Positions 1 through 5,521 of a DNA stretch of 6,281 nt are shown here, piece by piece. The stretch is from positions 1 to 6,281 of the forward strand of contig DATEVB010000240.1 in assembly GCA_035282865.1 (NCBI GenBank), read 5' to 3'. Both the position numbers and the translations under genes were made by a program. The notes under the pieces are model-generated. The model saw only the letters and a list, made by a program, of their open reading frames with translations. It searched no databases and was not told the origin of the DNA. Source of the stretch: UBA4744 sp035282865 (GTDB lineage Bacteria > Actinomycetota > Acidimicrobiia > Spongiisociales > UBA4744). How positions within the stretch are numbered: the first letter of the stretch is position 1; each line of letters opens with the position of its first letter.

Positions 1-1042
1 TCGTGTAGCCGTAGCCGCCGAGGACCTGGAGCCCCATGTCGCTGACCTGCTTGTACGCCTCGCAGGCATACAGCTTGAGTATGGCCGCATCGCGCAGCGT
101 GGCCGCGTCTCGATCGAGCCGGGCGGCATACCGGTACACCAGCATCTCGGAAATCTCGATCAATACCTGCATGTCGGCCAACCGGTGGGAGACGGCCTGA
201 AATTGAGCAATCGGCCGGTCGAATTGTTTTCGCTCTTGCGCGTATGCCAGTGAGTCATCCATAGCAGCCTTGGCGGCGCCCATCCGCGCGGCAGACAGAC
301 AGAGCCTTTCATAGCGGAGGGAGACGCCCAGGTCCTTCCAGCCGTCGTGCAAGGTTCCGAGCATATTGGACTTCGGGACCGGGACCTCGTCGAAATAGAG
401 GGTGGCGGTCCCCAACGGCCAGTGGCCCAGGGTTTCGATCGGTTGCCACTCGAGTCCGGGGCTCTTGGTGTCGACGACGAAGTTGGTGATTCCGTAGTGT
501 TTCTTTCCCTCTGATGAGGTGCGAGTGGCAACCACCACCAGGTCACTGACCTTGAACCCTGAGGTGAAGACCTTCTGACCCTTGAGGATGTAGTCATCGC
601 CGTCCTCGGTGGCCGTAAGCGTGATCGACGCGGCATCGGAGCCTGCCTCGGGCTCGGTCAGGGCGAAGCAAATCGACAACTCTCCGGACGCCACTTTGGG
701 GAGCAGTTCCCGCTTGTGAGCTTCGGTGCCGAATTGTCCGACCATGATTCCACCCCAAGTGACGGCCCGGAAGACCCAGAAGGACAAATCGAGGAACGCT
801 CGGCCCAGTTCTTCCAGGAGGATGGCGACTTCGACGGCACCGCCACCACCGCCGCCGTACTCCTCGGGGATATTGATGCCCAACCATCCCTGCGCGCCGA
901 GCTTCTGGTAGAGCTCCACCGGCGCCTGCTTCTCTCGATCGCAGGTGCGGACGTATTCGCGAGTGATCTCCCTCTCGCAGAATTGGCGAACGGTGGATCG
1001 GAAGAGCTCCTGCTCCGGAGAAAAAACGACATCCATGCTCAT
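1..1042 (-). CDS. Acyl-CoA dehydrogenase, C-terminus cut by window edge
   Basis: Flavoenzyme predicted to introduce an alpha,beta double bond into an acyl-CoA, passing electrons to an electron-transfer flavoprotein in the cytoplasm. The 347 visible residues cover the N-terminal helical domain (about 5-120), the beta domain with family signature ALTEPEAGSD (127-136), and most of the C-terminal helical domain, including YAQERKQFDRPIAQFQ (267-282) and the beginning of the second signature, QVLGGYGY (339-346). Family members are usually 380-400 residues, so roughly 40-50 are missing. The medium-chain-type catalytic Glu (in the YEGT motif) would lie in the missing part. E245 in RYERL aligns by eye with the catalytic Glu of isovaleryl-CoA and long-chain dehydrogenases. 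Residues 63-68 are six glycines in a row, where the family has a Gly-rich loop. The start at 1042 is preferred over Met3 (1036) because minus-strand AGAAAGG lies 5 nt upstream. It is divergent from the operon. Class is certain; substrate is unknown. Confidence 0.95.
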   Translation of the reverse strand, partial: MSMDVVFSPEQELFRSTVRQFCEREITREYVRTCDREKQAPVELYQKLGAQGWLGINIPEEYGGGGGGAVEVAILLEELGRAFLDLSFWVFRAVTWGGIMVGQFGTEAHKRELLPKVASGELSICFALTEPEAGSDAASITLTATEDGDDYILKGQKVFTSGFKVSDLVVVATRTSSEGKKHYGITNFVVDTKSPGLEWQPIETLGHWPLGTATLYFDEVPVPKSNMLGTLHDGWKDLGVSLRYERLCLSAARMGAAKAAMDDSLAYAQERKQFDRPIAQFQAVSHRLADMQVLIEISEMLVYRYAARLDRDAATLRDAAILKLYACEAYKQVSDMGLQVLGGYGYT

Positions 1043-1118
1043 CAGCGCCTTTCTCGAATCGAGTTGCTCCCGGGATCGGACGGGGTCCCGATCGTCTGCC
1101 GCTCGACCATCTTGGCCT

Positions 1119-1135
1119 GTCTCATATCGCGAGAC
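1119..1135. promoter_or_regulatory. Putative operator, copy 1 (acyl-CoA dehydrogenase side)
   Basis: The 17-bp dyad GTCTCATATCGCGAGAC has 5-bp inverted arms (6 bp as GTCTCR/YGAGAC half-sites) around a short core. It falls in the predicted 5' leader of the minus-strand dehydrogenase, about 15 nt after the expected transcription start, a usual place for a repressor site. A second copy at 1261-1277 has the same arms, same spacing and same orientation. I infer a dimeric repressor (a TetR- or GntR-like type is possible), but the protein is not in this window and the family cannot be told from the site. Confidence 0.5.
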
Positions 1136-1142
1136 GACGCCT

Positions 1143-1152
1143 CCCTCGAGGG
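1143..1152. repeat. Perfect 10-bp palindrome at the predicted minus-strand transcription start
   Basis: CCCTCGAGGG is a perfect palindrome that overlaps the predicted minus-strand -10 hexamer (1149-1154) and the expected transcription start. It could be an extra protein-binding site or a chance GC-rich palindrome. There is no matching copy on the plus-strand promoter side. Confidence 0.3.
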
Positions 1153-1178
1153 TAAGGTTGGGCGAGGCTCGATGTCAA
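1149..1178 (-). promoter_or_regulatory. Predicted promoter for the acyl-CoA dehydrogenase
   Basis: Read on the minus strand, there is a perfect -35 TTGACA (1178-1173), an 18-nt spacer, and TACCCT (1154-1149), which fits the TANNNT -10 common in actinobacteria. Transcription would start near 1142, giving a leader of about 100 nt before the ATG at 1042. The -35 is exact; the -10 is only a loose match. Confidence 0.45.
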
Positions 1179-1217
1179 CTTTGTTTGATCCGCTCAGAGC
1201 GACCATGACAGTTGACA
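1173..1217. repeat. 8-bp inverted repeat containing both -35 boxes
   Basis: TGTCAACT (1173-1180) and AGTTGACA (1210-1217) are perfect inverted copies separated by 29 bp. Each contains a TTGACA -35 hexamer, one on each strand. The right arm is also part of a short tandem repeat, TGACAGTTGACAGTT (1206-1220). The symmetry may simply reflect two good -35 boxes back to back, or it may be an additional binding site for an activator or repressor. Confidence 0.5.
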
Positions 1218-1241
1218 GTTTATGAGTTCGACGGATAGGGT
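1212..1241 (+). promoter_or_regulatory. Predicted promoter for the five-gene operon
   Basis: There is a perfect -35 TTGACA (1212-1217), an 18-nt spacer, and TAGGGT (1236-1241) matching TANNNT. Short inverted arms CGGA (1232-1235) and TCCG (1242-1245) flank the -10. Transcription would begin near 1248, giving a leader of about 70 nt before the ATG at 1318. This places the ATG at 1222 upstream of the transcription start. The layout mirrors the minus-strand promoter: same -35, same spacer length, same -10 class. Confidence 0.45.
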
Positions 1242-1260
1242 TCCGACCGGAGATCTCGCC

Positions 1261-1277
1261 GTCTCATTAGCCGAGAC
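1261..1277. promoter_or_regulatory. Putative operator, copy 2 (operon side)
   Basis: GTCTCATTAGCCGAGAC has the same arms, spacing and orientation as the dyad at 1119-1135 and matches it at 13 of 17 positions, including the first seven. It sits about 20 nt after the expected start of the plus-strand transcript. The centres of the two copies are 142 bp apart. Together they suggest that one regulator represses both divergent transcripts and is relieved by a pathway intermediate. This is inferred from position and repetition only. Confidence 0.5.
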
Positions 1278-1301
1278 AACGAGGTCGATCCAGATCGCCA
1301 C

Positions 1302-1308
1302 AAGGGAG
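1302..1308 (+). promoter_or_regulatory. Ribosome binding site that sets the cyclase start
   Basis: AAGGGAG lies 9 nt upstream of the ATG at 1318. No comparable purine-rich site precedes the in-frame ATG at 1222 (upstream bases are GACAGTTT), so this site favours the downstream start. Confidence 0.7.
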
Positions 1309-1317
1309 TTACCGCTC

Positions 1318-2289
1318 ATGGCCGAGACGCCTACGATCGAAACAGTACGAGGTCTGTGTGAACGTCACAGCAACTGGGGACGATGGGGTGAGGACGATGA
1401 GCGGGGCACCCTGAATCTCGTCAAACCCGAGCACGTTGTTCGTGCCGCCGCCCTCATCCAACGGGGCGCAACCATCTCGATGGCTTTGCCCTACGATGAG
1501 GCCGGACCCCAGACGGGGGCGTTCGGACGGTTCAACCCGATCCATCTGATGATCCGCGACGGCGCCGACGTCATTGCCGGTTCCTCAGTCCGGGATTTCT
1601 ACGGCGGCATCGACCGCCACTTCCGGGGAACCGACGATCTCATCATCATGCCGCTGCAGAGCGGAACCCAGTGGGATGCGCTGGGACACGTCGTTTTCGA
1701 GGACAAGATCTACAACGGCTATGGAGCTGAGTGGGTGAGTAGCAAAGGCGCCATCAAGAATTCGGTCAAGCAGGCAGCGGACGGGATGGTGGGGCGCGGG
1801 GTGCTCCTGGACATGCCGCGAGCTCTCGGCGTCGACTGGCTCGAGCCAGGCCATGCGATCGACGGTGACCAATTGCAGCAAGCCGCAGATATGGCAGGGG
1901 TGGATGTCGGCGAAGGTGACTTTGTGTTCGTTCGCACCGGGGCTATGACCATGGCCAGGGCCAACGGAACCTGGGGCGACTACGCAGGCGGGGCCGCGCC
2001 GGGAATGGGTATAGGGAGTGTGGACTGGATCGCCGAACGTGACATCGCCACCCTGGCCGCCGACACTTGGGGCCTCGAGGTTCGACCCAACGAAACACCG
2101 GACACGTTCCAGCCGCTCCATATCGTGCTGATCAACCACATGGGTCTGTGGCTGGGAGAGATCTTCGATCTCGATCCACTCGCCGAAGACTGTGCTACGG
2201 ACGGCCGGTATGAGTTCTTTTTCGCCGGCCCGCCGTTGCCCTTCACCAGGGCGGTCGGTTCACCACTGAATCCAATGGCGATCAAGTAA
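1318..2289 (+). CDS. Cyclase-family (kynurenine formamidase-like) metal-dependent hydrolase
   Basis: A 323-residue cytoplasmic enzyme of the cyclase/kynurenine-formamidase superfamily, whose characterised members use bound metal to hydrolyse amide, lactam or ring bonds (for example N-formylkynurenine or isatin). Visible features are an N-terminal NWGRWGEDDERGTLN block (19-33) typical of the long-form subfamily, the core motif QSGTQWDALGH (114-124), PGHAID (178-182), GDFVFVRTG (200-208) and INHMGLWLGE (272-281). The classical signature HxGTHxDxPxH has Gln in place of its first two His; D120 and H124 remain. This QW variant may be normal for the subfamily. The longest frame begins at 1222, but its 32 extra residues resemble nothing in the family, lack a ribosome binding site and would begin before the predicted transcription start, so 1318 is chosen. 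First gene of the operon. Substrate unknown; the fold assignment is firm. Confidence 0.9.
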   Translation: MAETPTIETVRGLCERHSNWGRWGEDDERGTLNLVKPEHVVRAAALIQRGATISMALPYDEAGPQTGAFGRFNPIHLMIRDGADVIAGSSVRDFYGGIDRHFRGTDDLIIMPLQSGTQWDALGHVVFEDKIYNGYGAEWVSSKGAIKNSVKQAADGMVGRGVLLDMPRALGVDWLEPGHAIDGDQLQQAADMAGVDVGEGDFVFVRTGAMTMARANGTWGDYAGGAAPGMGIGSVDWIAERDIATLAADTWGLEVRPNETPDTFQPLHIVLINHMGLWLGEIFDLDPLAEDCATDGRYEFFFAGPPLPFTRAVGSPLNPMAIK

Positions 2290-2302
2290 GGGAGGAGGAC
2301 GG

Positions 2303-3202
2303 ATGGACGCATTGCGATCGATGATCTTCACGCCCGGACACCGACCTGACCTCATCGAGAAGGCCATCCGGTCCGGGGCAGACGCGGTGATCGTCGACCT
2401 CGAGGACGCGGTGGCATTGGAGGCGAAGCCGGAAGCCCGCGCCCTCCTGGCCGATCTCCCACCATCAAGCGTCCCCCTATTCGTACGCACCAACGGTCCC
2501 GAAACAGGGATGATCTGGGATGATATCGTCGCCGCCGGTCGGGCAGGTGTGGCCGGGGTCGTGATCCCCAAAGCAGAGCACGCAAAGCTGATGGTGGCAA
2601 TCGACGGGGGACTGACCGCCCTCGAAATGACCTCGGGCCATCAGCCCGGGAGCATCGGCATCATCCCGCTCATCGAAAGTGCCCTGGGGGTACGCAACAC
2701 CTATGACATGGCCATGGCCAGCCCCAGGGTTGAGTGTGTGATGTTCGGAGGTGGCGAACAGGGCGACCTAGTGGCCGATCTCGGATGTGAGTGGACGCCG
2801 GAGGGTACCGGTCTCATGCAGGCCAGATCTCAGGTGCTGATGTCGTCGAGGGCGGCAGGAATCCAGCACCCATTTGAAGCCGTGTTCATGGACTTCCGCA
2901 ACCAGGATGCATTACGGGTTGAAAGTGAGCTGGCTAGACGCCTCGGGTATGTGGGCAAAGTGGCGATTCATCCGGCCCAGGTACCGGTGATAAACGACGT
3001 CTTCACCCCGGCCCCCGACGTGGTGGCATACCAGCGGAAGGTCCTCAAGGCATTTGAAGAGGCAGAGGCCTCAGGCTCCGCCTCGATAAGTGTGGACGGA
3101 AAGATGGTCGATTACGCGGTGGCACGGGTGGCGCGCACAGTGATCGCCCGGGCGGAAGCGGCGGAGCGGGCAACTGCCCGGCAGGCAAAGGAGAGCTCAT
3201 GA
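2303..3202 (+). CDS. CitE/HpcH-type CoA-ester lyase (aldolase)
   Basis: A 299-residue TIM-barrel lyase of the HpcH/HpaI-CitE family. Relatives reversibly split or form 3-hydroxyacyl-CoAs such as malyl-CoA, citramalyl-CoA or the citryl group, with Mg2+. Visible motifs are SMIFTPGHRPDLIEKA (6-21), VDLEDAV (31-37), carboxylate-binding R62 in FVRTNG, metal ligand E125 in IPLIESALGV, and the second acidic metal ligand, probably D155, in GGGEQGDLVADLG (149-161), followed by GKVAIHPAQV (218-227), a hallmark of the CoA-ester lyases. Length is normal for stand-alone CitE-like proteins. No citrate lyase alpha or gamma subunit gene is nearby, so it is unlikely to be part of citrate lyase. A strong GGAGG ribosome site (2291-2295) lies 7 nt before the ATG, and the gap after the cyclase is 13 nt. 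It probably catalyses the C-C cleavage late in the pathway; the acyl group is unknown. Confidence 0.92.
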   Translation: MDALRSMIFTPGHRPDLIEKAIRSGADAVIVDLEDAVALEAKPEARALLADLPPSSVPLFVRTNGPETGMIWDDIVAAGRAGVAGVVIPKAEHAKLMVAIDGGLTALEMTSGHQPGSIGIIPLIESALGVRNTYDMAMASPRVECVMFGGGEQGDLVADLGCEWTPEGTGLMQARSQVLMSSRAAGIQHPFEAVFMDFRNQDALRVESELARRLGYVGKVAIHPAQVPVINDVFTPAPDVVAYQRKVLKAFEEAEASGSASISVDGKMVDYAVARVARTVIARAEAAERATARQAKESS

Positions 3203-4296
3203 CCAGGAGCCGTTATATCGAAGGTGGAGTGGGAATCGCCGTTATCGGTGCCGGATCGATCGGGACCTTGCGGGCCGAGATCTCGCATCGTCATCCGTCG
3301 GTTGATTTCTTGGCGGTGTGCGACATCGATGCCGACAAAGCGAGTCGACTGGCCGACTCATCCCATGCGGATGCCTGGTCGACGGATGCTCTCGAGATTG
3401 TGGCTCGTGACGAGGTCGACGCGGTGGTGGTGGCGTCCACCGAGGACGCTCATTACGGGCCGGCGATGGCGGCGATCCAGGCCGGAAAGACGGTACTCAT
3501 CGAGAAGCCGTTCACCATCCTCCCGGAAGAGGGCCACAAACTGCTGGCCGCTGCCGACGAGTACGGAGTTCGGGTGTACACAGGCTTTACACAGCGGTTC
3601 CGTCGTCGCTACCTGGCGATCAAGGAGCACATCAACAAGGGTTACATCGGCGACGTGACCAGCGCCAAGGCGACCATCTATCTCGCCCAATCGGTGGCCC
3701 GCTCCGTCATTTCGCGGGCCAGTTCCACCACCCCGTCAATCAACACAATGACCTACCTGTTCGACCTGCTGAATTGGTACCTCGATGGTCCGCTCCCTGT
3801 CGCGGTGTACGCCGCCGGGTCGACCAAAGGGCATATCCACGAAAAATATGGGGCACCCGATTCCACCTGGTGTGTCCTCACATACGAGGACGGCATGGTG
3901 GCCAACCTGGGAGTGAGTTGGGAACTTCCCGATTTCTGGCCCGCATATGTCGCCACGATGGACTTCGAGCTGTTCGGACGGGAAGGGACGGTGAGCGTCA
4001 AGGACGACCATCGCGACGTTCTGATGGCATCGAACAAACCCATTCCGTCGCCATACACACCAGACTCCACAATGAACGTGGCCATGCTGGGCTCCTACAT
4101 GCCTGGCGATTGGGCGCTGGGGGAGCACTTCGGAGCGATGCAGGAGGAGACGCACGCTTTCATAAACTCAGTCGGACAGAACCGCCAAGATCCGATCCTG
4201 GCCACCGGCGAGGAAGGCATCGACGTGCTCGTGATCTCGCGGGCTGTCGACGAGTCGGCAAAGACCGGTCGGGTAGTTCCTCTCAGATGGACGTGA
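3199..4296 (+). CDS. Gfo/Idh/MocA-family NAD(P)-dependent oxidoreductase
   Basis: A 365-residue dehydrogenase-like protein. The N-terminal Rossmann fold has GIAVIGAGSIG (12-22), an acidic residue after the second strand (CDID, 41-44; favours NAD over NADP by general rule), and the STEDAHYGPAM...GKTVLIEKPF stretch with the conserved EKP (102-104), whose K103 is normally catalytic. The C-terminal alpha/beta domain (about 130-365) binds substrate. The usual catalytic D-x3-H-x2-D element aligns with N182, Y186 and D189 in SINTMTYLFDLL, so the standard Asp and His appear replaced. The enzyme may act on an unusual substrate or by a different proton relay. Known relatives oxidise sugars, inositols or other hydroxyl compounds. 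The ATG overlaps the previous stop (ATGA, 3199-3202) and GGAG lies 5 nt upstream, so translation is probably coupled. Family is firm; reaction is not. Confidence 0.92.
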   Translation: MTRSRYIEGGVGIAVIGAGSIGTLRAEISHRHPSVDFLAVCDIDADKASRLADSSHADAWSTDALEIVARDEVDAVVVASTEDAHYGPAMAAIQAGKTVLIEKPFTILPEEGHKLLAAADEYGVRVYTGFTQRFRRRYLAIKEHINKGYIGDVTSAKATIYLAQSVARSVISRASSTTPSINTMTYLFDLLNWYLDGPLPVAVYAAGSTKGHIHEKYGAPDSTWCVLTYEDGMVANLGVSWELPDFWPAYVATMDFELFGREGTVSVKDDHRDVLMASNKPIPSPYTPDSTMNVAMLGSYMPGDWALGEHFGAMQEETHAFINSVGQNRQDPILATGEEGIDVLVISRAVDESAKTGRVVPLRWT

Positions 4297-4314
4297 GAGC
4301 CTGCCGCCGTCGCC

Positions 4315-4320
4315 GGGGGG
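4315..4320 (+). promoter_or_regulatory. G-run before the TTG start of the CoA-transferase
   Basis: GGGGGG lies 4 nt before the TTG at 4325 and is the only purine-rich stretch close enough to serve as a ribosome site. An in-frame stop (TAG at 4274) and the absence of ATG or GTG between it and 4325 leave TTG as the best start; a CTG at 4301 is the only alternative. The weak signal suggests low or coupled translation. Confidence 0.4.
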
Positions 4321-4324
4321 ACCC

Positions 4325-5521
4325 TTGCTGACCGGAGTCACGATTCTCGAACTCGGTCAGGTGATCGCAGGCACCTACGGTGGTGCGATGCTCGCCGAGC
4401 TGGGCGCCGAGGTAATCAAGATCGAGCCCTTCACCGGGGACACCGCCCGCAACCCGAAGATTGCTCCGCTGCAGGGGGAGAGCGCCATCCACCTCTTCAT
4501 GAACCGCGGCAAGAAGAGCGTCGGCATCAATCTCAAAGACCCCAGGGGTCTTGAGATCTTCAATCGCCTGGTCGATCAGGCAGACGCAGTGATCGACAAT
4601 TTCCGTCCCGGAGTCATGACCCGGCTCGGGATCGATCACGAGCAGCTCAAACAGCGCAACCCGGACATAATCACCGTTTCGGTTACCGGTTTCGGTGAGT
4701 ATGGTCCGGCCCGTGACAAGGCTGCCTTCGATCTGGTCGTCCAGGCGTACAGCGGTCACATGGACATCACCGGAGACCCTGAGGGTCCGCCGGCCCGGGT
4801 GGGCATTCCGCTCGCCGACATCAGCGGTGGGATCTTTGCCTGCATCTCGGTCCTCGCCGCGCTGGTCGGTAGGGAGCTCCACGGGAGCGGCCGACACGCT
4901 GATGTAGCGATGCTCGACGCGCTGGTCTCGATGCTCTCCTACGACGCACTCGATCATCTGAATTCGGGAGCGAAGCTGAGCCGCCTCGGCACCGCCCACG
5001 CCCACATGGTTCCGTGGCAGGCCTTCGAGACTGCGGACGGGTACGTGGTCGTGGCGGCCCGGGATGAGAAGTTCTGGAGAAACCTCTGCGACGCGATCGA
5101 ACGGCCGGATCTGAAAGTTGATCCGCGAACCGTCGACAACGAGGCCAGGGTGGAGAACCGGGCATTCGTCGTCGCCATCCTGGCGAAAGCGTTCCTCGCC
5201 CGCACCAATGCCGAGTGGCTGAGGATCCTCGAGGAATACGACATTCCTTCAGCGTCGGTGAACGATCTCGCCGAGGTCTTCGCCGATCCCCAAATCGAGG
5301 CGCGGGGGATGGTGCGCTCGTACCAGCATCCAACCCTGGGGGAAGTCCGCTATCCCCCGAGTCCCGTAAAGTTCTCCGACTGGGACCTTCCCACCGAACC
5401 AGCACCCATGCTCGGCCAACACACCGTTGCGATACTGGTCGATCGGCTCGGATACCGACCCGAGGTGGTCGATGAGCTGGCCCGAGAAGGCGTCGTGAAG
5501 GTGTGGCCGGTGCCTGAGTGA
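4325..5521 (+). CDS. CaiB/BaiF type III CoA-transferase
   Basis: A 398-residue enzyme of the family of formyl-CoA:oxalate, carnitine and (R)-benzylsuccinate CoA-transferases, which move CoA between carboxylic acids through an enzyme-bound anhydride; members act as interlocked dimers in the cytoplasm. Motifs are LTGVTILELGQVIAGTYGG (2-20), LGAEVIKIEP (26-35), the conserved NRGKKSVGINLKDPRG block (60-75), DNFRPGV (91-97), and PARVGIPLADISGGIFA (156-172), where D165 is the expected catalytic aspartate. Length is normal. The family usually begins a few residues earlier with a PLxGV block. Here the preceding codons read GGA CCC before TTG, so the non-ATG start is plausible but a few residues uncertain. 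It lies 28 nt after the oxidoreductase. It probably activates the acid produced by the pathway using a recycled CoA-thioester donor. The acid and donor cannot be read from the sequence. Confidence 0.93.
   Translation: MLTGVTILELGQVIAGTYGGAMLAELGAEVIKIEPFTGDTARNPKIAPLQGESAIHLFMNRGKKSVGINLKDPRGLEIFNRLVDQADAVIDNFRPGVMTRLGIDHEQLKQRNPDIITVSVTGFGEYGPARDKAAFDLVVQAYSGHMDITGDPEGPPARVGIPLADISGGIFACISVLAALVGRELHGSGRHADVAMLDALVSMLSYDALDHLNSGAKLSRLGTAHAHMVPWQAFETADGYVVVAARDEKFWRNLCDAIERPDLKVDPRTVDNEARVENRAFVVAILAKAFLARTNAEWLRILEEYDIPSASVNDLAEVFADPQIEARGMVRSYQHPTLGEVRYPPSPVKFSDWDLPTEPAPMLGQHTVAILVDRLGYRPEVVDELAREGVVKVWPVPE

Noticed and set aside
716..1225. Plus-strand open frame of 169 codons opposite the acyl-CoA dehydrogenase
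   Set aside because: It is antisense to a gene with full family motifs, has no recognisable domain, and is explained by GC-rich codon bias. The other open frames opposite the dehydrogenase are rejected for the same reason.
1311..1328. Possible third dyad copy at the cyclase start (GCTCATGGCCGAGAC)
   Set aside because: Only the right arm CGAGAC matches well; the left arm is altered and the spacing is shorter, and these bases encode the first cyclase residues. Probably coincidence.
4297..4324. Possible terminator or promoter in the 28-nt gap before the CoA-transferase
   Set aside because: There is no stem followed by a T-run and no -35/-10 pair; the gap fits an intra-operon spacer.
3774..4331. 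Plus-strand open frame of 185 codons inside the oxidoreductase
   Set aside because: It is an out-of-frame shadow of the Gfo/Idh/MocA gene, Arg-rich and motif-free. Its end crosses the intergenic gap but offers no better start for the CoA-transferase.
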